64,000 nucleotides of DNA from Batrachochytrium dendrobatidis JAM81 (taxonomy: Eukaryota; Chytridiomycota; Chytridiomycetes; Rhizophydiales), in contig NW_006281101.1 in the NCBI RefSeq assembly GCF_000203795.2, positions 227,142-291,141 of the forward strand, in the 5' to 3' direction. The position numbers and the translations under genes are program-made. Positions 1-10,774 of the stretch are shown piece after piece. Within the stretch, counting starts at the first letter, position 1; every line of letters begins with the position of its first letter. Under the pieces are notes generated by a model that did no database searches, was not told the origin of the DNA, and saw only the letters and a program-made list of their open reading frames with translations.

Positions 1-106
1 TCCAGTGTCAGTATTTACTCAATACTTGCATGTACCTGAAGGAGAAGAGCCTGATATTTCTGACCTGGTTGCAGCTTCAAGGCTACCAGCACTCCTGTTG
101 ACGAAC
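1..106 (+). other. Unassigned open frame cut by window edge and duplication boundary
   Basis: Frame 2 is open from the left edge to just inside the duplicated unit (about base 124) and reads PVSVFTQYLHVPEGEEPDIS early on. It could be the end of an exon truncated where the repeat unit begins at 107. I do not recognise the peptide and the stretch is too short to judge. The sequence left of the second unit (before 8921) is different, so this piece lies outside the duplication. Confidence 0.2.
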
Positions 107-1364
107 CCACTCTCTATTCTGTAGTGGATAGGATGGAAACCAGCTACAACTCTTGGAACTCCATTGCTGTTCTTGGACTAGATCAAACCACTGGAACTGA
201 TCCACTCATCAAATCCAACAGTGATATGTCTGGTCAAACTCTGTATCATCAACACTAGACACTGTAATGGACATGAACTCACTTTACAAACCACTCTTGT
301 GAACCTTGTCCAGTCGATACACTTGTATGATGAACACAACTATTGTGTGTCCAACATTCAATCAAAACTATTCATCTGGATCAAACCATCATGAACATCG
401 ACATCAAAGACATTGACACAATCCCTAATGTTTTGTATTCAAAAGTCTATTCTGGCAACATACAAATCAGCATCGAAATGTCAATCGACAGACTGACAAC
501 TACACAATATTGTCATGATCGGTGTCAGTGGATGTGAACAACAACCTGCTATGGTTTGTGTCGATATTGTGTATTTGACTGTTTTATCGACCTGATTTTG
601 ATCCCAATCCCGATTTGAATGCAATGATTGACAAGTTGGCAATGTTGGTTCATGACAAAAAGACGCAGTCAAACATACTGTCAACACCAATCTAAAAGAC
701 TGATCCAGTGCGTGATGTGTGTCCGCTTGTTCTGATAACAATTCGTAAAACCACAATGTTGACGTTTTAAACAGCAGTGTATCCAAACAAGCAGATAAAC
801 TGGTGCGAATTTGTCTGAAATCATTGTGTAGTCATCTGATGATACTTGGTATGCGTCCGATAAGGTGTACCAACAGTCGAGACAATGGTCGGGTTATATT
901 TGACGAATCGCAACATGCTAGACTATTTGGGTCTGGGCTATCGTCCAACAACAATCCATCAACAATCTATTGACACTGATGGGAAATGATGAATACTGCT
1001 GTTAATACTACACCATGCTGCATAAACACCACATATATCACATTGCAAACTGACACAACACAACACTGATTGACCAATATCAAACCAGTTGATGGCGCAA
1101 TCTACATTCGATTTTAAACAACTGTATTGCTCCGTTTGTTGTACAATACACGACATGATCAGTTGGTAGTATCATGCAACTGACAAGTGATTGCAATTAC
1201 GATTGGTAGTTACAATCAACACTGGTTGTTATCAGGTTATTGATGTATATGAAACATGCAGTACACAGTCAATGATATGGTTGTTGACTCATTCACAATA
1301 CTCGATAAATATCAATATATCAGAAAGTTTAAATTTATTCAAAATCAAACTCATCGACACATCA
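107..1364. other. Non-coding left arm of unit A
   Basis: No convincing gene is visible. The stretch is almost identical to 8921-10165 (only scattered differences), including short open frames on both strands whose conservation is explained by recent duplication. Base composition is AT-rich with many TGATTG/CAATCA-type words. Confidence 0.6.
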
Positions 1365-2414
1365 TCAATCCAAATCTGAACTCGGCTCTTCAAAATCCAA
1401 ACCATGCTTTATCATAAACCTTTTCAATTCTTGTCTGATACTGCATACTCTTATTCTTGCCGCTACATACTCTTGTCTCAACCGAATTTCAGTATTTGGA
1501 TCGTACTTTGATTCAGATGTTTTTTTCCCCATTGCTGATCTTGGCCATTGCCTGTATTCAAGACCCGTAAATTCATAATATTCTTTGCGTTTTTTGTTTC
1601 GTACTATTTTAGACTCTACAAATCTTTTCTTTATACGATCAAGGATTTTTTGATATTTTTGGCTTAATACAGCCACTTGATTTGTAACAGCATTATTGGA
1701 TTCGTCTTCGTCCATTGGCTGTTGCTGATCTTGGTTGGAAGTGCTTGGACTGGATTCATCAATTGATTGTTGCTGGTCTTGGTTGGAAGTGCTTGGACTG
1801 GATTCATCAATTGATTGTTGCTGGTCTTGGTTGAAAGTACTTGTACTAGGCCGATCAGTTGGTTGTTTTCGACTTCGTTTGGAACTGCTTGGACTGGATT
1901 CATCAATTGGGCGCTTCCGACCTCGTTTGTGACTGCTTGAATCAATTACATCAGATAATCGCCTCCAGTATTCTTCAGAAATACCCGAACCAGGTTGACC
2001 TATTGGGTGTTGCTGGTTTTGATCGGAAGTACTTGAACCGGATTCATCAATTGGGCGTTTCTGACCTCGTTTGTGACTGCTTGAATCAATTATATCAAAT
2101 AATCGTTTCCGGTATTCGTCGGAAGTACTTGGATTGGGTTCATCGATTGAATGTTGCTGATTTTGGTCGGATGTACTCGGATCAATCAGATCAAATAAGT
2201 CTTTCCAGTCTTTGTCAAGAGTGCTTGGATCAATTGTATCCATTACTTCTTGCCAGTCTTGGTTGAGAATTTCTGGATCGGGTTCATTGCTTGGACCAGA
2301 CACTTGACTCGAAGTGCCTGATGCTTGGGGTGAGCCATCGTTACCAGTCGGGATCAATATTGCATTAACGGTTGCTGCCGCAGTCAATACGAATAAAATG
2401 TCAACCAATCTCAT
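1365..2414 (-). CDS. Secreted Ser/Gln-rich repeat protein, copy A
   Basis: Single-exon gene, 349 aa. I chose the ATG at 2414 because it is followed at once by a signal peptide (MRLVDILFVLTAAATVNA); the frame stays open upstream but only through a non-ATG codon. Residues about 25-250 are low-complexity, built from degenerate 16-20 residue units rich in Ser, Gln, Asp and Pro (SSPSTSNQDQQQSIDE type) and punctuated by basic clusters such as KRGRKRPIDE that could be proprotein-convertase sites. The last about 100 residues form a charged, probably helical domain (from VTNQVAVLSQKYQKILDRIK) ending in an acidic tail. This C-terminal block and the signal peptide are conserved in the 202-aa copy B, while the repeat region is much longer here. 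Function unknown; secretion is inferred from the signal peptide. It could be a host-interaction or wall-associated protein. Confidence 0.7.
   Translation of the reverse strand: MRLVDILFVLTAAATVNAILIPTGNDGSPQASGTSSQVSGPSNEPDPEILNQDWQEVMDTIDPSTLDKDWKDLFDLIDPSTSDQNQQHSIDEPNPSTSDEYRKRLFDIIDSSSHKRGQKRPIDESGSSTSDQNQQHPIGQPGSGISEEYWRRLSDVIDSSSHKRGRKRPIDESSPSSSKRSRKQPTDRPSTSTFNQDQQQSIDESSPSTSNQDQQQSIDESSPSTSNQDQQQPMDEDESNNAVTNQVAVLSQKYQKILDRIKKRFVESKIVRNKKRKEYYEFTGLEYRQWPRSAMGKKTSESKYDPNTEIRLRQEYVAARIRVCSIRQELKRFMIKHGLDFEEPSSDLD
1715..1860. repeat. 48-bp in-frame minisatellite
   Basis: About three tandem copies of a 48-bp unit (16 codons) inside copy A, the first two nearly identical and the third degenerate. 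Looser versions continue towards 2260. Copy B keeps only a single unit, so repeat number has changed since duplication. Confidence 0.8.
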
Positions 2415-3846
2415 CAGATTGGTCAATGGGTTTAAACAATTAGTAGAAAGTAGAGTGCTGAAATTAGCGTTGATTAAAAGACTGAAGGTACTCGATTGTA
2501 TTTGTATTTTTTGTATAGCAAATCAACCCTAACCCTTTTAGGTTAACCAATTATACAGGGTTACTTGATTGCTTGTAGTGAGCAACTATCAAACTAGACA
2601 GTATGCTGTTCCCTATCCACAATGCCATATCGATTAATTTGATGATCATGTCGATTAAATTATGCTTTTACGACCCTTTGATCAGGTATGTTGAAAAGCA
2701 CACCCTTTATGAGTGTTGTGTGACCGCAAACGCTTTGATTTACAATCGTATTCATCATGAAATGACTGTATTCTGCATTGCAATATACAATAGTCACTAC
2801 ACATTGACTGCATTGCGTGTTCGATATACAACAACCATCATATGACACAATCAGACTATAATGTTGAATTTACACTTTTGTACACTCTTAGTAATCATAC
2901 ATTGTACGATCACCAAGTTTGAACCCATATTCATGTGTTGTGTTTGACTATCAATGTTGTCAATACAACTCTGTACACACATTTATTGTATTCTGAATCA
3001 CAGATACAATCACAATCTAGTTCAACAACAATGATGGCACATGTCAGTAATGCAACTGTTTATTTCACACCAACACTGTTATTTAGTGGTCCATTTACAT
3101 CAATATGGCTGCAAGTTGTCGTTATATCACGTATTCTGGGCATGATTTTGATATTACGCATCCAGTTCCATCACATTGTTGCTGGCACATTATTGTAACG
3201 CTGCATGTATCAAACACTGGCATGTCCTCATAACCATAACCTTAACCAGTAAAATGACACTCGAGTTGTTTACTATGTCATTCTGTCACTGTGATCAGTA
3301 TATGCAACCCAGTGTGACTACACATACTAGATCCAGTCTGTTGGTTGTTTCAGTTGATCTTGATCCAGTTTTGATGTTCTGTCCGAGATTGGCAATACAA
3401 ATGTGTCGAGCTGAACCCAAACTACACGACTCGACTGTTTGTGTCAATTGGATCGTGATCGAGCTATGCGATCATGATGTGTATTCAATCAATACCATGT
3501 ATTACCAATGCAATAGTATGCGTGATCATCGTGTATCAAACAACTACGATACACACTGGACTGATCCAATACATGCATGGCTTGAACATATCACACAATA
3601 AAACATCAACACACCACATTAAAAATACATATATTAGCAGTTTGTCTATAATAAATTGTATTCAGTCGAGTTTATCGTGAGTTGTTGTGTGACTCTTGAC
3701 AGCGTGGTGAGTTTTTTCAGGTACAACTACTTGATTAGTTGTAGTTGATGATTAACACCAAGAGTCCCGATGTACACCATATCAACTATAAAATAGTCAT
3801 GGTCATCATCCATTCAACAAATAACCAATTTTATTGATATATCTGT
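2415..3846. other. Non-coding spacer of unit A between the two secreted genes
   Basis: About 1.4 kb with no supported gene. It matches 10775-12040 at roughly 94 percent by eye. A short telomere-like word (ccctaaccc) occurs near 2526. The block 3755-3960 replaces sequence seen in unit B and includes the private 3' exon of the neighbouring protease-like gene. Confidence 0.5.
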
Positions 3847-5496
3847 TTAGTCCTCAAGTTTCTCGTAACTAACTTTTGACCGCCTACTACTACGACGAAT
3901 ACTACCAAGTCGCGAAAATGATCTCCTGAGAGTAGATGTTCTACCTGAACTTGAACCGCTTGGTTGTTTAGGCAATCTAACACTATGCATCAAATTCATA
4001 ATCAGTATCAATATATCAATCAACACATACACACATCAATATCAAACAACTTACTGTGATGATGGCCAGAGCACCTGATCATTGTTTGAAATAATAGGAT
4101 ATCCATCAGTCGCAGTTTCGCATCCACATCCAGGACCAAACCCAATGCGTTTATGTGTTTGATCAAATATCAATCTAAGTCGGGTCATAAATGGTATACC
4201 AAGAACTGCTTTGTCATTTGGACCAGATTTTACAGTAAATCTAGCTATAATCCAACATTATATTAGTCAGGTTAATCAAACAACACATATTGCATACAAT
4301 TGTCAAATATTTACCATGTTTGGAGTCATATTTATGTAGATAGTCTTTGGGACCCAGTTTGATTGTTACAACTGAATCACGATTGTCATCAGTCACGGGG
4401 TTTTCAGCAAACATTGTAATTGTAAGCGACGGCAGCCTGCCCCAATTGATATTAAGTTTGGATTTGGGAATTAAACGGTTTTCCCAAAATATTTTTCCAA
4501 TTTCTGTTTCGCTGAGCTTGCGCTTGTGTTCGGATTTAGTCTTTTTGACAGTGATTGCATTACTACCAACAATGGCATCAACCAACGCTGCCACGACTGT
4601 TTCAGGAAAACGCATATATACAAAGCATGTATGTATATATGAATACAAAATACGTCCATTCTTTCCTTGGTTTTTTTGGAATTCCTCCGGCAGCTCCACT
4701 TGCTTGCCATTGACTAGTATACTCTTGATATTGACAGTAAATTGATCGTCTGATGGTGATTGTATCCATGCAACACTTTTTCCATTTGTTCCACATTTTG
4801 GAGTTACATCCGTACTTCCTATATTGATGGAGCTTTTTGAAAGCATTTCATACGGACATAGTTGAATACTAACCTCGTTTTTAGGAATGACACCACCATT
4901 GTACAAAGCATCTATCGCAGTGACTCGTGAATGATGATTTGACAACGAGGTGTAGCCAAATCCAAATACTCCTTGATCGGGGTTTCCACCAATACCAACC
5001 AGACCTGCCGATTGTTTTTCAACTGATAGTACTGGTAGATTGATGCCAGTTATTCTAGTACTCGGAATCGTCACAACGGCTGTGGAACTGATTCCTCTAT
5101 ACTCATTGCCTTTGTACTTTATAGTAACGGGCTTCCCACTTGAAATACTTTCTGGAGTCGAACCTACATCGTTGCTTGAACTAGGAAGTGGTACCATTAT
5201 ACCGGAAACTGATGAATCGACTCGTAAATCCAACTATTTTAAACAAGTGTGAGATTGATTCAACGTGGTGTAAACTGATATCAAACTACAATACATGGCA
5301 TGATACATACATCAACTCCATCAACATTGGATTTAATTGTGTAACATTGAGCAACATCATCACCCAATTCAACGGGTGATCGTTTTGACAGCCTATTGTT
5401 TGATTGACCAGTAGCTCCAATTGGTGATTCTAATGCAAGTCGAACTGCAGCAACCGCCTGTAACGCAAGTATAACGCATTCTAGAGTAATCAACAT
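3847..5496 (-). CDS. Pepsin-like (A1 family) aspartyl protease homologue, copy A; probably inactive
   Basis: Four exons: 5496-5311, 5233-4315, 4244-4055, 3976-3847; introns GT-AG. About 474 aa. I chose the ATG at 5496 because a TATAAAA (5553-5547) lies only 8 bp from the in-frame ATG at 5538, whereas starting at 5496 gives a clean signal peptide (MLITLECVILALQAVAA). A dibasic LSKR suggests propeptide removal. A1 landmarks are present: the first active-site region, GVFGFGYTSLS, NGGVIPKNEVSIQLC and the C-terminal VLGIPFMTRL..IFDQTHKRIGFG. However, the first motif reads VDSSVSG instead of D-T/S-G, and the region expected to hold the second D-T/S-G reads LYSYIHTCFVY with no Asp. The likely result is a secreted pseudoprotease, possibly a binding protein or decoy. 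The C-terminal tail is Ser/Arg-rich and differs from copy B. Family assignment is firm; inactivity is an alignment inference. Confidence 0.75.
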
Positions 5497-5546
5497 TGTA
5501 TCAAGTAGTGTAATGAAAATGGGTTGAATCTGGTACATGACTGCCG

Positions 5547-5553
5547 TTTTATA
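5547..5553 (-). promoter_or_regulatory. TATA box of pepsin-like gene, copy A
   Basis: TATAAAA on the minus strand, 51 bp upstream of the preferred start. It is conserved at the same distance in copy B (13755-13749). Its closeness to the upstream in-frame ATG (5538) argues for the downstream start. Confidence 0.5.
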
Positions 5554-7530
5554 ACGACGGTATCTTCAAGGGCGACAATCGGCAGTTCCCAAATGGATAT
5601 TTAGAAAACACAAGTACACCATGTAGGGTGAGCAAACTCAGAAACACCCTGTAGGGCGAATCAGTACACAAACATTGCTGTTAGTGAAAAATCATTTTTA
5701 GTAGTATGCTGTGTTGATATTCCCAATTGTGGTGGTGTGTTCAGTGATCAGGTATTGTCAGATTATCACCCTGATTATGGATAATTATCATCACATACAA
5801 TCCATTACTACAGCATATACTGTCACTGTATACCAAATACTTGACTGATTGTCCAATTGGTCATGTTTGAATCACTTGGACACAACAGCATCCAACAGTC
5901 TGTTGTTGCAGTATTTCAAACCCATGACTTTTCCATTGGTATGACTGCATGGTCATTTTAGGTCAATGTAGACTGTATACATCAAACACTGCTGATTGTG
6001 TCACAACATGATCAACATCAAACTCGGCAAACTGTCGCTGCTACACTGAATGAGTGACATTGTACTATAATTGAATTGGGGATTGGCAGGTCGTTCAACA
6101 AACTGGCCGTGTCAACAGGTCAGATTGTCATCGTGTACATGAACCACAATGTATGATCATGCCATTCAAATCAGCTGTGATGACTACAGCCTCGCAGACG
6201 CATGACTCCCTAAGAACTCATGTTTACCCTCCATAGCTGTACTCATATCTAGGTTTATAAATATACCATACAGCTTCTCATCATCAACCCTAGTTTTATC
6301 AATAAAGTTACTTGATTCCTACTAGTACAAGCACCTGGTTTTTATCCCGATTCCCTCGCAATTAAGTAGTTCCTGACATATACATTCTACAATATAGCAC
6401 ATCCTGTTGTTGATACCGCGTATTGTGCTTCAACAGTCAATCTTGTAGCTCGCAGACATATGACTGCATGTTGGTGTTGTTGATAGTCGGAAAATAAATC
6501 ACAGTAGATCAAAGATACAAAGGAATGAACCAATAAAGTAATTGACTTGTTTATTAAAGAATGGGAAGAGCGTGTATTTATAAGGTGGGAGAGCGGTAAA
6601 CGATAACAGAATAGGTTATGCGGGTCATTGCTCAAGCATCATCGTTGTGAGGATCTCTGATTACTATAGTTGTTTCATCAGAAATGGTTGATATCACGAC
6701 TGATGATCACAGCCCAAATACATACAAAGCTTCCACACACACATACAGTGCAAATCAACAGACTCCATATCTCAACACTCTCACATTACAATGACATACG
6801 CTATCATTTATTTAAAAAATGGATCTCAACCAAGCATGTATGTCAAAGTATTTGCAATGTTTTGTTAGAAAATAGGCTTTTTGAAATATTGGTGTTTGTC
6901 ACTTGATGGTCTATCCAGTAAAGTATCCCTGTTGTTGTTGAGTTGCGTTTAAACCAACGTCAAACAGTTGTAAACCAACGGATGATCAGTGGTGTTTGGT
7001 ACAAGATCATGTTTGAAATGTTTATTGTAAGATTCCAAGTATTCTCAATACTGAAATGAACCATTTTGGTTTAGAATTGAAAATGACCATTTTTGTCAAA
7101 TACCACCACTGATATTCAAGCATCATGTGTCTTGAACTCATGTATGCAAATGTCAAGTCTAACCAATATCCAGTGTCAATCTTTGAATGGAACTGGCCAT
7201 GCGATTGATGCTTAATGACACTTTTAATTAAGCCTGATACCAAAGTCGGTTTGTATTTGTGTCTCATGAGTTCACAAACAACTATAAAAGCAGATTGTCA
7301 ATTAGCAAACAAACGAGTTGCATTTGCGTTTTTATTAGTTTAACAATAAACACATTCTAGTCGACAATCTCATGGAATGTTTAAACTCTTGAATATGCTT
7401 GAACATTTACAGAAATTGAAAGACTTGAACATCAGATTTGCAAACATTTGATTATGTGAGTAGTCAATGGGTAGTCAATAAAAGGTCAGTATGGTTGTGT
7501 TTTTACTGGACAAGTCTTGGATTCTGCTTG
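5554..7530. other. Gene-poor stretch with dispersed repeats
   Basis: No supported gene. It holds the right end of unit A, a 259-bp interval bounded by direct repeats of CTCGCAGAC(g/a)(c/t)ATGACT (6191-6207 and 6449-6465), and 6455-6720, which resembles 16775-17000. The interval contains a TATA-like TTTATAAATA and an AATAAA-type signal, as a small element or solo LTR would, but I cannot classify it. Confidence 0.4.
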
Positions 7531-7539
7531 GTCGATAAA

Positions 7540-8925
7540 CCATCAATTCGTGACGCAAGTCTTGATCTGCGTCTTGCCAAAGTTGATCAATTTGATATTC
7601 CCTTGACCAGTTAAAATCATGTTTCCTGGTCTCAAGTCCTCATGAACTACACCAACCGATTACAAGTGTCGAATAACACAATTCAACTCACTGTCTGTTC
7701 TCCAGTCACAGTGTTTTCCAGGAATAAAGTCCAAACCAATCAAGTGAAATACTGTCCGTAATACTCACATTCTCCATAATAGCGTGCAATATATTGTAGA
7801 TTGAGTTTGGCGAGCTTTTCGTAAATTGATATTTGATTAGCATTTTGAATACATCAAGATTGTTGTAGGAATCACAATGTTTGACAACAATGTTGCAGTC
7901 ATTGAGTCGAATGACTTGACCAGTTGCTCCAAATCCAATCACAGTACCAGAAGTAAATCCACATTCAGATTATACTTGATTGTGCTTGAATCATTACTGC
8001 CAGAGTCTGTTGAACTGGAGTCTAATTTCTGCTGTTCAGTTTGATGGTCTTGTAAAACAAATTGAACAAATAGATTGCCTGAATACGACTAGGAGAACAC
8101 AGATCGTTGTAAATGGAATGGCTGATACGCAGAGTATCTCTGACAGGTTGCCAAACCAAATAGGTAACATAACAAGTCACACATTCATAGATCAGATTGT
8201 TCAAAGCGAGATATCCATAAACTTGGTCAATCACTGTGCACATCCATATGTCCAATATCTCCACAAGTCATTTCTGTTGGTTGGCACTGTGTATCCTCTT
8301 GATACACCTTTACAAGTCAAATGGTTGTCCATTTACAGAATGACGAACAGGCAGATCATTCGAGTCTTGCTTTCAATAAACGACAAGACTTTGGATCAAG
8401 AGCAAGAACATTGTCCGAAGCTCCAATAAACTCGAGATGACTCTCCACTTGAGTTGCTGTTTCAAGCGTACAAGGGAAAACACTAGCCTTGCTTCAGATT
8501 GGTAATAATCTTCTTGGTCTTGAAATATTCAGTTGAAGTTGTAAAGAATATGTTTAATGCATCAACATTACTTTCAAGTGTGAATGTAATTCCTGCTGTA
8601 GTATGCAAAGCAACACCATCTCCAATGGAAGTTGTGTGATATTCGTACTTTGCCGAGTCTGCTGTAAAGTCTTTTCATTGTCCACATACAATTGTGTTTT
8701 GGGATGGTTTCTTCTAGTGCCAGTAGTTTGAAAGAGTCTCAACATCCAGCAGTGTTTGATAACAAGCTATCGAGCCTTGTTACTGTAATGCTTTTGACTA
8801 CATCTTGCCCAGTATTATTGTTTGATTTGATGAGTGAGTTGAATGGGTTGATCTCAATGGTCGCATTGTTTCTAATAACGGTAATGGGATCCCAGGAGTT
8901 GTAGTTGGTCTCTATTCCATCCACT
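7540..8925 (-). pseudogene. Decayed crinkler/kinase-like effector gene
   Basis: Conserved pieces appear in order on the minus strand but in different frames, separated by stops. An N-side block around 8500-8740 includes the frame reading KYEYHTTSIGDGVALHTTAG. A middle block (8022-8264) reads VYGYLALNNLIYECVTCYVT. A glycine-rich kinase loop reads GFGATGQVIRLNDCNIVVKH (about 7830-7940). A catalytic-loop-like HEDLRPGNM (about 7617-7645) is followed by INFG in place of DFG. The order and motifs resemble chytrid and oomycete crinkler-type proteins with kinase-like C termini. No intact frame spans them, so I call it a pseudogene. Even where in frame, the DFG Asp is Asn. The N-terminal targeting part is absent; the boundary of unit B begins about where it would be. 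Confidence 0.6.
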
Positions 8926-10165
8926 CTCTATTCTGTAGTGGATAGGATGGAAACCAGCTACAACTCTTGGAACTCCATTGCTGTTCTTGGACTAGATCAA
9001 ACCACTGGAACTGATCCACTCATCAAATCCAACAGTGATATGTCTGGTCAAACTCTGTATCATCAACACTAGACACTGTAATGGACATGAACTCACTTTA
9101 CAAACCACTCTTGTGAACCTTGTCCAGTCGATACGCTTGTATGATGAACACAAATATTGTGTGTCCAACATTCAATCAAAACTATTCATCTGGATCAAAC
9201 CATCATGAACATCGACATCAAAGACATTGACACAATCCCTAATGTTTTGTATTCAAAAGTCTATTCTGGCAACATACAAATCAGCATCGAAATGTCAATC
9301 GACAGACTGACAACTACACAATATTGTCATGATCGGTGTCAGTGGATGTGAACAACAACCTGCTATGGTTTGTGTCGATATTGTGTATTTGACTGTTTTA
9401 TCGACCTGATTTTGATCCCAATCCCGATTTGAATGCAATGATTGACAAGTTGGCAATGTTGGTTCATGACAAAAAGACGCAGTCAAACATACTGTCAACA
9501 CCAATCTAAAAGACTGATCCAGTGCGTGATGTGTGTCCGCTTGTTCTGATAACAATTCGTAAAACCACAATGTTGACGTTTTAAACAGCAGTGTATCCAA
9601 ACAAGCAGATAAACTGGTGCGAATTTGTCTGAAATCATTGTGCAGCCATCTGATGATACTTGGTATGCGTCCGATAAGGTGTACCAACAGTCGAGACAAT
9701 GGTCGGGTTATATTTGACGAATCGCAGCATGCTAGACTATTTGGGTCTGGGTTATCGTCCATCAACAATCTATTGACACTGATGGGAAATGATGAATACT
9801 GCTGTTAATACTACACCATGCTGCATAAACATCACATATATCACATTGCAAACTGACACAACACAACACTGATTGACCAATATCAAACCAGTTGATGGCG
9901 CAATCTACATTCGATTTTAAACAACTGTATTGCTCCGTTTGTTGTACAATGCACGACATGATCAGTTGGTAGTATCATGCAACTGACAAGTGATTGTAAT
10001 TACGATTGGTAGTTACAATCAACACTGGTTGTTATCAGGTTATTGATGTATATGGAACACAGTACACAATCAATGATATGGCTGTTGACTCATTCACAAT
10101 ACTCGACAAATATCAATATATCAGAAAGTTTAAATTTATTCAAAATCAAACTCATCGACACATCA
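8926..10165. other. Non-coding left arm of unit B
   Basis: Near-identical to 107-1364. No supported gene on either strand. Confidence 0.6.
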
Positions 10166-10774
10166 TCAATCCGAATCTGAACTCGGTTCTTCAAAATCCA
10201 AACCATGCTTTATCATAAACCTTTTCAGTCTTAGTTTCGCATCGTTCATTCTTTTCCCTGCCTTTCTATACTCTTGTCTCAACCGAATTTCAGTGTCTGG
10301 ATTGTACTTTGATTCAGATATATCTTCCCCTCTTGCTAACGCTAGCTGGTGTTCCGATCCAAGGAATTCATAATTATTATAGTCTTTGTGTGTTTTTTTT
10401 GCTATCTTTTTATACGCTGCAAGTATTTTCTTCATGCGATCAAAGGTTCTCTGATATTTTTCGCTTAATACAGCCACTTGATTTGTAACAGCATTATTGG
10501 ATTCGTCTTCGTCCATTGATTGTTGCTGGTCTTGGTTGGGAATATTTGAACTGGATTGATACATTGGATGTTGCCGGATTCGGCCGGGAATACTCAAATC
10601 CACTGGTTCTTCCTGATATTCATTGGAAATGCCTGACTCGAGTTCATCAGTTGGGCCAGACACTTGACTCGAAGTGCCTGATGCTTGGGGTGAGCCATCG
10701 TTACCAGTCGGGATCAATATTGCATTAACGGTTGCTGCCGCAGTCAATACGAATAAAATATCAACCAATTTCAT
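10166..10774 (-). CDS. Secreted Ser/Gln-rich repeat protein, copy B
   Basis: Single-exon paralogue of the gene at 1365-2414, 202 aa from the ATG at 10774, which directly precedes the signal peptide MKLVDILFVLTAAATVNA. The frame is open for another 55 codons upstream, but those codons correspond to untranslated sequence in copy A. The central repeat region has shrunk to a few degenerate units and a single NQDQQQSMDEDESNN block. The C-terminal charged domain is retained, though many residues differ from copy A (for example KKILAAYKKIAKKTHKDYNN against the equivalent in A). Flanking non-coding DNA is far more similar than this coding region. Function unknown; secretion inferred. Confidence 0.7.
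   Translation of the reverse strand: MKLVDILFVLTAAATVNAILIPTGNDGSPQASGTSSQVSGPTDELESGISNEYQEEPVDLSIPGRIRQHPMYQSSSNIPNQDQQQSMDEDESNNAVTNQVAVLSEKYQRTFDRMKKILAAYKKIAKKTHKDYNNYEFLGSEHQLALARGEDISESKYNPDTEIRLRQEYRKAGKRMNDAKLRLKRFMIKHGLDFEEPSSDSD

Larger units (their letters stand above)
107..5845. repeat. Segmental duplication, unit A
   Basis: This 5.7 kb stretch matches 8921-14047 collinearly and in the same orientation. The offset is 8814 at the left end and 8202 at the right end, so unit A is about 0.6 kb longer. Most of the excess lies in the repeat region of the first secreted gene and in a private block near 3755-3960. The unit holds a secreted Ser/Gln-rich protein gene and a pepsin-like gene, both on the minus strand, plus non-coding DNA. 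The left boundary is sharp (shared CCACTCTCTATTCTGTAG). The right boundary falls inside a dispersed repeat that also occurs inverted near 24.8 kb. Confidence 0.93.

Noticed and set aside
343..537. 64-codon frame identical in both units (also 9157-9351)
   Set aside because: The whole arm is nearly identical between units, so conservation of the frame carries no information; composition and peptide look random and there is no promoter or splice context.
2935..3601. Overlapping 87- and 141-codon plus-strand frames in the unit A spacer
   Set aside because: The counterparts in unit B change length through substitutions creating stops, and no family resemblance is seen.
4347..4745. 132-codon frame antisense to the pepsin-like gene
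   Set aside because: A shadow of the minus-strand exon, which has clear A1 protease motifs.
8554..8745. 63-codon minus-strand frame as a stand-alone gene
   Set aside because: It overlaps, in another frame, a block matching the decayed crinkler/kinase-like gene, so it is a pseudogene fragment rather than a gene.
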